DNA of 64,000 nt from Methylocella tundrae. Its GTDB lineage: Bacteria; Pseudomonadota; Alphaproteobacteria; Rhizobiales; Beijerinckiaceae. The notes beneath the pieces are model-generated. The model was given only the letters and a program-made list of their open reading frames with translations. It had not been told where the DNA came from and made no database searches. The stretch covers positions 62,001-126,000 of the forward strand of contig NZ_CABFMQ020000035.1 in assembly GCF_901905185.1 (NCBI RefSeq), read 5' to 3'. Below are positions 10,458 through 19,445 of the stretch, piece after piece (position 1 is the stretch's first letter; each line of letters begins with the position of its first letter). The position numbers and the translations under genes are program-made.

Positions 10458-11389
10458 CAGTTGAAAAGGCTGGACACGCTTTCTTCTTTGGCGATGCGCG
10501 CAATCGCCTCGCCAATCAGAGGCGCGATCGAAACGACGCGAATGTTCTTGGAAACGCGAACGGCTTCCGTCGTCTGAATCGTATCGGTCAGAACCAGCTC
10601 GTTGAGGCTCGATGCGGCGATTCGAGCCGCCGCGCCGCCGGAAAGAACGCCATGCGTGATATAGGCGTAAACATCGCTTGCGCCCTGGGCGCGCAAGGCA
10701 TCCGCCGCATTGCAGAGGGTGCCGCCGGAATCGACGATATCGTCGATCAATATGCAGATTTTACCGTCAACGTCGCCGATGATGTTCATCACTTCCGATT
10801 CGCCGGCGCGTTCACGACGCTTGTCGACGATGGCGAGCGGCGCATCGATGCGTTTCGCCAGAGCGCGCGCGCGCACGACGCCGCCGACGTCGGGTGAAAC
10901 CACCATCACATTGTCAAGCTTCAGCCGGGCTTGAATGTCGCGCACAAGAACCGGAGCGGAAAACAGATTGTCGGTCGGAATATCGAAAAAGCCCTGAATC
11001 TGTCCCGCGTGCAGATCGACCGTCAGCACGCGGTCCGCCCCTGCGCGCGTGATGAGATTGGCGACCAGCTTCGCTGAAATCGGCGTGCGCGGGCCGGGCT
11101 TTCGATCCTGGCGGGCATAACCGAAATACGGAAGCACAGCGGTAATTCGCCGGGCCGACGCGCGCCTCAGCGCATCGGTCATGATCAGCATTTCCATCAG
11201 ATGGTCGTTCGTCGGATAGGAGGTCGACTGAACGATAAACGTATCCTGTCCGCGAACATTCTCCTGGATCTCGACGAAAATCTCCATATCGGCGAAGCGG
11301 CGGACTTGGCACTTGGTGAGAGGAAGCCCGAGATAGGCGGCGATCGCCTCGGTAAGCGGCCGGTTGGAGTTGCCTGACAAAATCTTCAT
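10457..11389 (-). CDS. prs: Ribose-phosphate pyrophosphokinase (PRPP synthetase)
   Basis: Makes PRPP from ribose 5-phosphate and ATP for nucleotide, His, Trp and NAD synthesis; cytosolic. The open frame reaches 11428, but the ATG at 11389 is the right start because [21 protein letters not shown] is the universal N-terminus. 310 aa, the normal length. Visible landmarks: [19 protein letters not shown] (ATP-side region), [26 protein letters not shown], the metal-binding [15 protein letters not shown], and the PRPP-binding loop [13 protein letters not shown]. It appears monocistronic, followed by a small hairpin. Confidence 0.97.
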   Translation of the reverse strand: MKILSGNSNRPLTEAIAAYLGLPLTKCQVRRFADMEIFVEIQENVRGQDTFIVQSTSYPTNDHLMEMLIMTDALRRASARRITAVLPYFGYARQDRKPGPRTPISAKLVANLITRAGADRVLTVDLHAGQIQGFFDIPTDNLFSAPVLVRDIQARLKLDNVMVVSPDVGGVVRARALAKRIDAPLAIVDKRRERAGESEVMNIIGDVDGKICILIDDIVDSGGTLCNAADALRAQGASDVYAYITHGVLSGGAAARIAASSLNELVLTDTIQTTEAVRVSKNIRVVSIAPLIGEAIARIAKEESVSSLFN

Positions 11390-11528
11390 TTGATGAAATT
11401 CCCGCGTCGCCGCCAGTCGATAGCACACTCTTAAATAGAATAGCCTCAGCGGAGCAATGGCCGGGAAGCAAAATTCTATGCGCCTCGCGCGGCAGGCCGG
11501 AACCTCGAGATTTGTGCTTCTTTCAACG

Positions 11529-11554
11529 CACGAAGCGGCGCGCGCCGCTTCGTG
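11529..11554. repeat. Perfect 26-bp palindrome between the DUF2147 gene and prs
   Basis: CACGAAGCGGC, GCGC, GCCGCTTCGTG: 11-bp arms with a self-complementary centre, so the whole element is a perfect palindrome. It lies 34 bp downstream of the DUF2147 stop on the reverse strand. No U-tract follows on either strand, so it is not a canonical intrinsic terminator; it could be a Rho-assisted 3' end or a protein site. Confidence 0.6.
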
Positions 11555-11587
11555 AGCGCCGGAGCGTAGCGGCAGGGCGGGCGCCGG

Positions 11588-11995
11588 CTATTTGACGCGG
11601 GTCCACGTTTCTGACCCGCACACTCCGCCATTGGCGCCGCATCCCTTGATCTGGAGGGCGCGTTCGCCATCCTCGGTCACGGTCGCATTATATAGCAGCC
11701 CGTCCTCGGCGTTGTAGGTCGTGCCGGTCCAGGTCTTGTCGCCGCCTGGGCGCAAATTGATCAAGACTTCAAGTCCGATCACCGAGCGGGTGCGCTTGCT
11801 GGGGTCTGGATTGCGAACGTCCTTTCCGGGCGCTCCCCGCGTCGAGGCGACAAATCCACAAAGAGCCGCGCCGCATTTTTTGATACGCACGGTCGCGGTG
11901 CCGTCGCCGACGCGCCACTCGCCGATCGGATCGGCGCTGGCCGCCCCGACGGACAAGGCCGCAAATCCAAACGCCGCCAAGATGATCCGCTTCAT
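11588..11995 (-). CDS. DUF2147 family exported protein
   Basis: 135 aa with a clear Sec signal peptide (MKRIILAAFGFAALSVGAASA) and a small beta-rich domain beginning DPIGEWRVGDGTATVRIKKCGAALCGFV, the DUF2147 pattern in which GxW is followed by a CG-x3-CG pair. It ends GCGSETWTRVK-like, with further cysteines (KGCGANGGVCGSETW). Four to five cysteines suggest periplasmic disulfides. A strong ribosome binding site (GGAGG, four bases before ATG) supports the start. The role of DUF2147 proteins is not established; lipocalin-like binding is only a guess. Confidence 0.85.
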   Translation of the reverse strand: MKRIILAAFGFAALSVGAASADPIGEWRVGDGTATVRIKKCGAALCGFVASTRGAPGKDVRNPDPSKRTRSVIGLEVLINLRPGGDKTWTGTTYNAEDGLLYNATVTEDGERALQIKGCGANGGVCGSETWTRVK

Positions 11996-12110
11996 TGTTC
12001 CTCCAGCCTGATTATTTCGGTTGTCTAATCCGCGCGGCTATCGCAGTGGCGGCGAAACCCGTCCAGTGTTTCGACCCGCCCCAAAAATCTGGCGAAGACG
12101 GCGTAACTTC

Positions 12111-12839
12111 TCAGCGAAGGACGGCGGCGCTGAAGTCGCCGGCCGACGCCGATTGCGTCGAGCGCGCTCTTTGCACGATTGTCTGGCCGTCGTCCAGACC
12201 GGATGGAGGCGAGTTGGCGCTCGCGGAAAGCTTGGATCGCGATGAATCGCTTGCCAGGCTTGCGCTTGTATCGGTTGCCGGCGAGGACCGGGCGGCCATC
12301 GCCTCGGGAGTTGCGACAAGGAAGGCCGCGAGGTCGTCCGCGCTTTTGGCGGCAAGTTCGTTCATCGCCGCGACGTCGAAGCCGGACCAGGGATCGGCGC
12401 CGTCGCCCTTGACAACAACGCTGTCCTCGATCCTTTGCGCGCGCTTTTTCATCCCGTCGAAAACATCATACACCACGGCGATGGCGGTCCCTTTTTCAGC
12501 AGGGTAGCTCGTCACATAGCCGCGGATCAGATAGGCGGGCTCCTGCGTGGCTCCAAGCGCGATGTCGCGCTCCTTCGCCTGCGCGGTGAACGCATCCCGC
12601 ATCTGAGCTTCGATCGGTTCTGGAACTCCGGTCAAACTCGTCAGGGCAACGCTGACCCCGCGCGGCGTGGCGCCGGTGGGCTGCTTTGCCGCAACGGGTT
12701 TGACGAGCGGTTGCGGCGCCTCGGCGGTGGGGGCTGTCTCGACGCAACCAGCGAGGCTAGCGGATAAAATGACGCAGCTGATGCCAGCTATGACCCGCGG
12801 CTGCGGGTTGCGCCGGCGCGACGAGGAGGACTGAGCCAT
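12111..12839 (-). CDS. Predicted lipoprotein of unknown function
   Basis: 242 aa from the ATG at 12839, chosen over 12848 because AGGGG lies nine bases upstream. The N-terminus has Arg residues, a hydrophobic stretch and a lipobox (SLAGC, acylated Cys at residue 32). A Pro/Ala linker follows, then a globular part (VALTSLTGVPEPIEAQMRDAFTAQ..., YLIRGYVTSYPAEKGTAIAVVYDVFD...) whose strand-helix-strand pattern fits a small periplasmic alpha/beta domain. The tail after about residue 170 is Ser/Ala rich and low complexity. I do not recognise a named family. Confidence 0.72.
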   Translation of the reverse strand: MAQSSSSRRRNPQPRVIAGISCVILSASLAGCVETAPTAEAPQPLVKPVAAKQPTGATPRGVSVALTSLTGVPEPIEAQMRDAFTAQAKERDIALGATQEPAYLIRGYVTSYPAEKGTAIAVVYDVFDGMKKRAQRIEDSVVVKGDGADPWSGFDVAAMNELAAKSADDLAAFLVATPEAMAARSSPATDTSASLASDSSRSKLSASANSPPSGLDDGQTIVQRARSTQSASAGDFSAAVLR

Positions 12840-13259
12840 TTGTGTCATCCCCTTAATTGCTTCTGACCTCGAATTTGGTTTTTGACCCGAAGCCGTGCGG
12901 CCGCAGCAAGACGCATTCAGAACGCTCGATCACGTCTTTGCGCCGGGGAAATCCGGCGTCCAAATCCGCGAATCCTGAGAAGCGGTAAACTGAATCTTAA
13001 CCAAGGTCTAGCGTTTTGGAAGCTCGGCCCCATAGAGCGCCCGCGCAGACCAAACGCGCCCCGGTTTGCGCCGCATCAATTCGTTCGCATTTGCAATAAT
13101 TGAGCGTCCGTCGTATTCTGCGCTCACGGCAGCGTCCCAGTGGCCGTAAGCAGTTTCAAGGCAACGCTCGACCGGCCGTTCGCGCTCACTGCTTGTCGTG
13201 CAGGCAATAAGGGGTCGGCGCCAGCCCAACCGGACATCAGCCGCGCTGGGATCGTTAGC
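12840..13259. other. Intergenic region, no confident gene
   Basis: About 420 bp between the lipoprotein gene and a small membrane protein gene. A 73-codon reverse frame at 13008-13229 is the only candidate; it has no clear ribosome binding site or membrane segment. The AT-richer patch at about 12850-12900 lies directly upstream of the lipoprotein gene and probably holds its promoter. Confidence 0.35.
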
Positions 13260-13559
13260 CTATCTCACGTGCAAGCTGCGCGAAGGCAGCGCATGGGCGC
13301 GAGAACTCCAGCTCTGCCTGCGGCCTGAAAAACCAGCGGCATATTGCGTGAGCACAAGGCCTGCGACATAGCCGAACTGAAGGCCGGCGACCAATCCGAC
13401 GATCTGCAGGCATGACGCCGTCAAGGTTTGATTGATGAGCCCAGGGCCTGTGAGCACCAAAATGATGGCCACCCCGCAAGTCGGGATAAGAATATAGACC
13501 CTGAAGAAACGTCCGAGGACCAGTCCGAAAAGGACCGCCCCGAGCAGTAAGCTTATCAT
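13260..13559 (-). CDS. Small integral membrane protein (99 aa)
   Basis: Two or three predicted membrane helices: MISLLLGAVLFGLVLGRFFRVYILIP, then CGVAIILVLTGPGLI, then LQIVGLVAGLQFGYVAGLVL. The pattern LGRFFRV-(Y/F)-(I/V)L-(I/V)P at the first helix and LQ(F/I)GY(V/A)AGL at the last recalls small membrane proteins common in Rhizobiales, though unnamed. The ribosome binding site GGGAGG, seven bases upstream, is strong. The C-terminal 25 residues are polar and Arg/Ser rich. Function unknown. Confidence 0.65.
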   Translation of the reverse strand: MISLLLGAVLFGLVLGRFFRVYILIPTCGVAIILVLTGPGLINQTLTASCLQIVGLVAGLQFGYVAGLVLTQYAAGFSGRRQSWSSRAHALPSRSLHVR

Positions 13560-13655
13560 TTCGATGCCTCCCGATCGTCTTATCGTTCTTAGTTTTTTAA
13601 TTCTTGTCTGTTTTCCTTCGACGGGTTTGCCCTAACGGCTCAAAAATCCAAAGCC

Positions 13656-14228
13656 TCATTTTGCAGCACATTCAGCGAGAGACTGAATTGCGGCTTCAAG
13701 ACCCGAAAGTTTTATGACGCCGCTGATCTCGGCGTCGCCCTCGGAAATCTTGACAGACAGCTCGTCGGCGTTCCGCCAGGGGCCTTTTGCCAACTGCATT
13801 CCGTCTGCTGGCAGGATAAGGCCGACGCCGGTCGCGACTACGCTACTCACAAAATAAAACTCTTGTCCTCCAACGTGCAAGGTAATTTTGGGGTGTGTTT
13901 GCGGAGGAAACGGTTCAATCACTACTATAATCGCGTCCACGCCTTTCTTGCTGCAACGCAGCATTAGTCCGGCTAAACGCGGATCTGAGCGTTTGATATC
14001 AGAGATATGCAGTATAGCGGAAGAATCAGACCCGCCGTCGACTCCGGGAGCGCGCGTAATCCGCCATGAATTCGCTGGGTCGGAAGGTAAAGCCGTTGAG
14101 TCATCAGCTTGGGCTGCAATGATGTACGGCGGCGGTGCTTGGGAAGATTGCGCCTGACTGGCAAAGATCAGGCTAAAAGCGTGCGCGAAGCAGACGGCAA
14201 GCAACGACGGCCAAGTCGAGCGGAGCAT
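13656..14228 (-). CDS. Predicted exported protein of unknown function
   Basis: 190 aa from the ATG at 14228, which begins a Sec signal peptide (MLRSTWPSLLAVCFAHAFSLIFASQAQ). The upstream extension to 14315 is basic and not signal-like. The mature part contains SWRITRAPGVDGGSDSSAILHIS, LAGLMLRCSKKGVDAIIVVIEPFPP, KITLHVGGQEFYFVSSVV and WRNADELSVKIS, a beta-rich arrangement often seen in proteins that respond with 'LMLRC'-type statements about invasion-associated or envelope families, but I cannot assign one. Base composition is somewhat lower in GC than its neighbours. Confidence 0.65.
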   Translation of the reverse strand: MLRSTWPSLLAVCFAHAFSLIFASQAQSSQAPPPYIIAAQADDSTALPSDPANSWRITRAPGVDGGSDSSAILHISDIKRSDPRLAGLMLRCSKKGVDAIIVVIEPFPPQTHPKITLHVGGQEFYFVSSVVATGVGLILPADGMQLAKGPWRNADELSVKISEGDAEISGVIKLSGLEAAIQSLAECAAK

Positions 14229-14343
14229 CTCAAGTTCTTTGGGAGATCGCGGGAGGCGTGAGAAAAGGGAATGCCGCTGGATCAAGTCCTTGCCGACGGC
14301 GAGCCGCCGGCCCAATTTTTACATCGGCTGTGCCATTATTGTC

Positions 14344-14469
14344 TCAAAGATAGCGGCGATTGAGCCGCCGCACGGAAGCCGGAGCCGCCATAAACCGGCG
14401 ATTATAGATGAGATTCGAGATAATCCTGAACGACACAAGCGCGGCGGCGAGAATTGCCAAGGTTCGCAT
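14344..14469 (-). CDS. Possible 41-aa single-helix membrane microprotein
   Basis: Starts MRTLAILAAALVSFRIISNL and ends with a basic tail (ASVRRLNRRYL), so one membrane helix with a positive C-terminus. AAGGA lies seven bases upstream of the ATG, a good ribosome binding site. It lies in the gap between cysK and the exported protein gene. It is too short for confident calling and could be chance. Confidence 0.4.
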   Translation of the reverse strand: MRTLAILAAALVSFRIISNLIYNRRFMAAPASVRRLNRRYL

Positions 14470-14525
14470 AAAGCTATCCTTCTTTCGAGGGCGCATTTCG
14501 GCCTCCCGAATGCATGCTGCCTCAA

Positions 14526-14558
14526 CGCCCCGCACAGGACGAAGTTCCATGCGGGGCG
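14526..14558 (-). terminator. GC-rich hairpin downstream of cysK
   Basis: CGCCCCGCA / TGCGGGGCG, perfect 9-bp stem with a 15-base loop, beginning 14 bp after the cysK stop in the direction of transcription. It is followed by TTGAGG, a poor U-tract, so termination may be imperfect. Confidence 0.5.
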
Positions 14559-14572
14559 ATGACGCGCTCCGT

Positions 14573-15568
<996 letters not shown>

Positions 15569-15685
15569 GATTTTTGCTCCATCTGGTTGAGCTGCACTTC
15601 GCGCCGAAGGTCAGCAATGGCTAGCGTTCTATTGGCGACCTCGCGAAGGCGCAAGATCAGTGCGCTGTTCCCGACCAGGCGAGGC

Positions 15686-16999
15686 TCAGGCGGCCCGCGC
15701 CAGGCCCGTCGCGGTCGACAGCGCCTGCTCGAGATCGGCGATGATGTCGTCTATATGCTCGATGCCGACGGAAAGGCGCACATAGCCGGGCGTCACGCCC
15801 GTCGCGAGCTGTTCTTCGCTCGAAAGCTGCGAATGCGTCGTCGTCGCAGGATGGATCGCGAGGCTGCGGGAATCGCCAATATTGGCGACGTGGTAGAACA
15901 ACTCCAGCGAATCGATGAATTTGCGGCCGGCTTCCGCATTGTCCAGTTCGAAGCCGACAAGGCCGCCATAACCGCCGGTCAGATAGCGATCGGCCCGCTC
16001 GCGCGCTGGACCCGTCTGCAACGAGGGATAGATGACCTTTCGCACGCCCGGATGACGCGAGAGAAAATGCGCCACCGCCTCGGCGTTCTTGACGTGGCGC
16101 TCCATGCGCAGCGCCAGCGATTCAATTCCCTGCAGGATCAAAAAGGCGTTGAAGGGCGAGAGGCAGGCGCCGATATCGCGCAGCAGCGTCGTGCGCGCCT
16201 TGATGATATAGGCGATCGGTCCCAGCGGCTTGACCGCCTCGGTCCAGATTGCGCCATGATAGCTTGGATTGGGCGTATTGAGCGCGGGTTGCCGCTCCTT
16301 GTGGCTTTCCCAATCGAAATTGCCGCCGTCGACGATCACGCCGCCAATCGAATTGCCGTGGCCGCCGAGATATTTGGTGGCCGAATAGACGACGACCGCG
16401 GCGCCATGATCGAGCGGGCGCGACAGGATCGGCGAGGCGGTGTTGTCGACGATCAGCGGAATGCCAAGAGAACGTCCGATGGCGGCGACCTCGGCGATGG
16501 GCAGGACCGTGAGCTTTGGATTGGGCAGCGTTTCCGCGTAATAGGCGCGGGTGCGATCGTCCGTCGCGCGCCGGAACGCTTCGGGATCGTTCGGATCGAC
16601 GAACCTGACTTCGATGCCCTGATCCCTCAGCGTGTTGGCGAAAAGATTCCAGGTCCCGCCGTAAAGATCGGTGGCGCTGACGATGTTGTCGCCGGCGCGG
16701 GCGATGTTTTGCACGGCGAAGGCCGAGGCCGCCTGGCCGGAGGCGAGCGCCAGCGCCGCGACGCCGCCCTCAAGCGCCGCGACGCGCTGCTCCAGCACGT
16801 CGAGGGTCGGATTACCCATGCGCGTGTAAATATTGCCGAGCTCTTTCAGCGCGAAGAGATCCGCGGCGTGCTGCGTATCGTGAAACTGATAGGAGGTGGT
16901 CTGATAGATCGGCACGGCGACGGAGCCGGTCGCAGGGTCCGCGCGCCAGCCGGCGTGCCGGGCAAGGGTCTCTGGCTTACGCGTCGGAGCCGGCATCAA
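15686..16999 (-). CDS. metY: O-acetylhomoserine/O-acetylserine sulfhydrylase
   Basis: PLP enzyme of the Cys/Met metabolism family that adds sulfide (or methanethiol) to O-acetylhomoserine, giving homocysteine. 437 aa, the family's length. Motifs: PIYQTTSYQFHDTQHAADLFAL and NIYTRMGNPTLDVLEQRVAALEGG near the N-terminus; VDNTASPILSRPLDHGA; and the PLP-lysine segment VYSATKYLGGHGNSIGG. RLSVGIEHIDDIIADLEQAL closes the protein. The start is supported by GGGAG six bases upstream. The leader carries a conserved-looking bulged hairpin (listed separately). It probably forms an operon with cysK, providing direct sulfhydrylation for methionine and cysteine. Confidence 0.94.
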   Translation of the reverse strand: MMPAPTRKPETLARHAGWRADPATGSVAVPIYQTTSYQFHDTQHAADLFALKELGNIYTRMGNPTLDVLEQRVAALEGGVAALALASGQAASAFAVQNIARAGDNIVSATDLYGGTWNLFANTLRDQGIEVRFVDPNDPEAFRRATDDRTRAYYAETLPNPKLTVLPIAEVAAIGRSLGIPLIVDNTASPILSRPLDHGAAVVVYSATKYLGGHGNSIGGVIVDGGNFDWESHKERQPALNTPNPSYHGAIWTEAVKPLGPIAYIIKARTTLLRDIGACLSPFNAFLILQGIESLALRMERHVKNAEAVAHFLSRHPGVRKVIYPSLQTGPARERADRYLTGGYGGLVGFELDNAEAGRKFIDSLELFYHVANIGDSRSLAIHPATTTHSQLSSEEQLATGVTPGYVRLSVGIEHIDDIIADLEQALSTATGLARAA

Positions 17000-17052
17000 A
17001 GTCTCCCAATGGTCGATGTTTGGCGCAAAGCGCGCGCCATTTCCCGTTCTTT

Positions 17053-17081
17053 GAGCATTACGGCGTTCAAACCGTAAGCTC
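17053..17081 (-). promoter_or_regulatory. Hairpin in the metY leader
   Basis: On the reverse strand GAGCTTACGG faces CCGTAA-T-GCTC: ten base pairs with one bulged base and an 8-base loop, 54-82 nt upstream of the metY start. A second hairpin (GGCGC / GCGCC) follows just before the ribosome binding site. Methionine genes of alphaproteobacteria often carry SAM-II riboswitches here, but the conserved SAM-II bases I remember are not present. Confidence 0.35.
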
Positions 17082-17188
17082 CGCGGCGGCGCGCCCAGCG
17101 GACGCGCCGATCGAAACCATCTTAGACCATAAGATTTGTAGAGAGAAGCGTTTTTGTCGCTGGCCGAAAGGAGCCGGCCTGAAGCGGC

Positions 17189-17572
17189 TTACTGCTGCAC
17201 GGACAAAAGATAAGCGATCACATCCGCGCGTTCGGCTTCGGTCTTGAGGCCCGAAAAATACATTTTCACCCCATGCAGGACGCCGCGCGGATTGGAGAGG
17301 TAGAGGTCGAGTTCTTCGACGGTCCAGGTCTTGCCGGAATTTTTGAGAGCGTCGGAATATTCAAAGCCGGGAACGACGCCAGCCTTGCGATTGATGATGT
17401 CGCTGAGGCTTGGGCCGACCTTGTTGACGCCGATGTCAAGCGAGTGGCAGTTCTGGCAGGTCCTGGCGAAGATGGCTTTGCCGGCGGCCGCGTCGCCAGC
17501 CGCCGATGCGCCGCCCGCGAGGCCAAGGCCCGCCGCCAGCGCCAACCCGCTGATGAGAGTTTCAAGTCGCAT
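17189..17572 (-). CDS. Class I cytochrome c (c2/c556-like monoheme)
   Basis: Periplasmic electron carrier of 127 aa. A signal peptide (MRLETLISGLALAAGLGLAGGASA) is followed by GDAAAGKAIFARTC and the heme site CQNCH (Cys39, Cys42, His43). The likely distal ligand is Met104 in HGVKMYFSG, and the typical VGPSLSDIINRKAGVVPGF segment (x-GPxL...GR-AG) is present. The ending ERADVIAYLLSVQQ is the usual last helix. This is the mitochondrial-like cytochrome c2 type. No oxidase or dehydrogenase gene is adjacent, so the redox partner is not indicated. Confidence 0.93.
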   Translation of the reverse strand: MRLETLISGLALAAGLGLAGGASAAGDAAAGKAIFARTCQNCHSLDIGVNKVGPSLSDIINRKAGVVPGFEYSDALKNSGKTWTVEELDLYLSNPRGVLHGVKMYFSGLKTEAERADVIAYLLSVQQ

Positions 17573-17854
17573 GTCTGTCTCCTGCCTGACGGGCCGCGCC
17601 GCGCGAGCAGCCTCCCCTCGCGCCTAGACCATCGCCGACAGTGGCAAGCATTGATGTGAGGCAAAATACGCCTTTTGGGGGGAGGGGGTTCGGCGGCGCG
17701 AAGCGGGAGCCTGTCCTGAACGCGGGCGGCCGCCCGTCGACGCCGGGCCGATGATCGGGAACAAAGATGCTCCAATCCCGTTTTTGGCCTGACCTGAACA
17801 GGTGGGCGAGGGATTCGCCAGGGCTCACATACTCAGGCAGACAGGGGACGCCAA

Positions 17855-18028
17855 ATGCTAAAATGGGCGCTTATTTTCTTTATTGTTTCGATCATCGCCG
17901 GCTTTTTCGGATTTTCTGGAGTTTCGGCGACGACGGCGCAGATCGCGAAAATCCTGTTCTTCATTGCGGTCGTGATTTTCGTCATCTTCCTTGTGCTTGG
18001 CCTGCTGGCTGGAGAAGCCATCTTCTAG
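17855..18028 (+). CDS. DUF1328 (UPF0391) small membrane protein, 57 aa
   Basis: Two-helix membrane protein: [20 protein letters not shown], then [31 protein letters not shown], ending AGEAIF. The opening MLxWALxFxVxxIIAGxxGF and the middle ATTAQIAK are the DUF1328 pattern. AGGGG lies seven bases before the ATG. A good intrinsic terminator begins about 50 bp after the stop, so this is probably a monocistronic, well-expressed gene. Members are often associated with stress responses; the molecular role is unknown. Confidence 0.93.
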   Translation: MLKWALIFFIVSIIAGFFGFSGVSATTAQIAKILFFIAVVIFVIFLVLGLLAGEAIF

Positions 18029-18075
18029 CGAGGCGCGGCCTGCGCAACCGAGAAGCAGGCCCGACAAAGAGAAGG

Positions 18076-18102
18076 GGCTCCGCGCCGAGCGGGGCCTTTT
18101 TT
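18076..18102 (+). terminator. Rho-independent terminator of the DUF1328 gene
   Basis: GGCTCCGC, loop GCCGA, GCGGGGCC (one G-U pair), followed by six T. Strong canonical form, 48 bp after the stop codon. Confidence 0.88.
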
Positions 18103-18356
18103 GCGTTGCGGCGTTAACCGGCCACGCGTGGAGCTGGTTGGCGCGGGCGCAGAAAAGACCATTGAGCGCATGGCGAAAGGAAGCCCGAGGCTCCACGGCG
18201 AGCGAAGCGGTTTGCGAAGCAAAACGTCGTAGAGGCGGGCGACCGGATGCGCTCGGGTCAGCCGTGCGGTGAATGGGGTGGTGTGGCCAGACTTTTAAGC
18301 AACGCCAAAGCAATTCGATGAAGGCGTGCGGCTCACGACAATCGATCGCTCGGTCC

Positions 18357-19178
18357 CTACAACTTGTCCCTATAATGTGGATCATCGAGAATCTTTGATA
18401 AGGGACCAGGAGAAATCCAATCCGCGATCAATTCGTTCGGGAGCACGGAGCGGTCTTCCGAAGCCATTCCGACGATGAACAGTCCCATTCTAAGCCTCGA
18501 TGCGTGTATAAAAAGTCCATTTTCTGGATTGTATTTGGCTCGGTATTCGAATTGTTCACGGGTGTTCCACGCGCCCTGCGCAAGTGCGAGCGGATCTCCG
18601 GCGATATCAATTATCTTCTGGGGCAATCCCGTTCCTCGAAAATCTTCCTTAAAGCGTAGAAAAGCTCGGAAAAGTCCAGTACTTGGAAAGCATCTGAGAG
18701 TCTGTTCAAAATAGATCCCCAGTGTTAACTTCAGTGCGAATTGATTTAGATATGGGAGTGTGGCTGGGCCAATCGTGATAAATTTCGCTTCGTTTGGAAT
18801 TGGAGCTCCGTAACTTGCTAAGTGTCGTCTTGCTTGTCGCTGACTGACGGATCCGCTGTTCTGTAGCCACTCCAATTGAATATCAGGGTGATTGTTGGCA
18901 ATTCCACGTATCAGACGTTGTGAGTCCTCCCTTTCGGCCGTGGTGGGCTCGGAAAATCCCCAACGGGCTACAATTGCAGCGACCGTATCGCCGGTTCTGG
19001 TGCCCTCATTGCAAGCAGAGCACGCCGGCACGACCATTTGGTTAGGCCGGTGAGATCGATCAAACAACGCCTTTGGCGGAACATGCTCTCGAGTGTTCGC
19101 TTTGACGCCGCCACCACATAGGCAACAGTAGGCATATTTCTCCAGCAAGCGTTTTGTAGCGCTCTTCTTTTCACCCAT
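18357..19178 (-). CDS. HNH-type zinc-site protein, putative endonuclease
   Basis: 273 aa from the ATG at 19178, chosen because GGGAG lies ten bases upstream; an in-frame ATG at 19217 lacks one. The N-terminus has CCLCGGG (Cys18-Cys21), REHVPPKALFD (His32) and PACSACNEG (Cys53-Cys56), the arrangement of HNH endonucleases with a structural zinc. The HVPPKALF part is typical of HNH_5-like proteins. The remaining ~200 residues (GPATLPYLNQFALKLTLGIYFEQTLRCFP...) match nothing I know. GC content is visibly lower (about 45-50%) than the flanking genes, and there is no partner methylase or recombinase, so recent transfer is plausible. Nuclease activity is inferred, not shown. Confidence 0.7.
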   Translation of the reverse strand: MGEKKSATKRLLEKYAYCCLCGGGVKANTREHVPPKALFDRSHRPNQMVVPACSACNEGTRTGDTVAAIVARWGFSEPTTAEREDSQRLIRGIANNHPDIQLEWLQNSGSVSQRQARRHLASYGAPIPNEAKFITIGPATLPYLNQFALKLTLGIYFEQTLRCFPSTGLFRAFLRFKEDFRGTGLPQKIIDIAGDPLALAQGAWNTREQFEYRAKYNPENGLFIHASRLRMGLFIVGMASEDRSVLPNELIADWISPGPLSKILDDPHYRDKL

Positions 19179-19375
19179 AGTACGGGGTCTCCCTTCAAGG
19201 GCGAACGAGTAAGGCATCAGCGCGCCGCATGCGGCGACATTAATACTTGCTCGCGAACGAAGTCTTGCTAGGCTGTTCGGCCGTCCATTGGAGGCTTCTC
19301 TTAAAGTTGCGCATGGCGCTAAAGTCCACCGACCTTCGTCGCAATCCCTGTCCTCGGACTGAAATACGTGTGGCG

Positions 19376-19404
19376 TTGTCCGATTTGCCAGATAAATCGG
19401 ACAA
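19376..19404. repeat. 11-bp inverted repeat between nrdJ and the HNH gene
   Basis: TTGTCCGATTT, loop GCCAGAT, AAATCGGACAA: perfect 11-bp arms in a 29-base element. It lies about 40 bp downstream of the nrdJ stop on the reverse strand and about 200 bp from the HNH gene. No T-run follows, so it is either a structured 3' end for nrdJ or a border of the lower-GC segment. Confidence 0.6.
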
Positions 19405-19445
19405 AGCTATTAGTGTGAAGCATGGCGGGGCCGGCGACCGCCTTT

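Noticed and set aside
13008-13229. Reverse 73-codon frame between the lipoprotein and small membrane protein genes
   Set aside because: Some ordered-looking segment (YGHWDAAVSAEYDGRS) but no start signal and no known relatives that I can name; kept only as a possibility.
16999-17188. SAM-II riboswitch before metY
   Set aside because: The hairpin is real, but the conserved SAM-II loop and pseudoknot bases (CTTGCAGCC-like and GCTAAA) are missing; reported only as an unknown leader.
18103-18356. Gene-like reverse frame between the DUF1328 terminator and the HNH gene
   Set aside because: Composition and small repeats (TTTGC-GAA-GCAAA) look like degenerate intergenic repeat sequence; no start signal.
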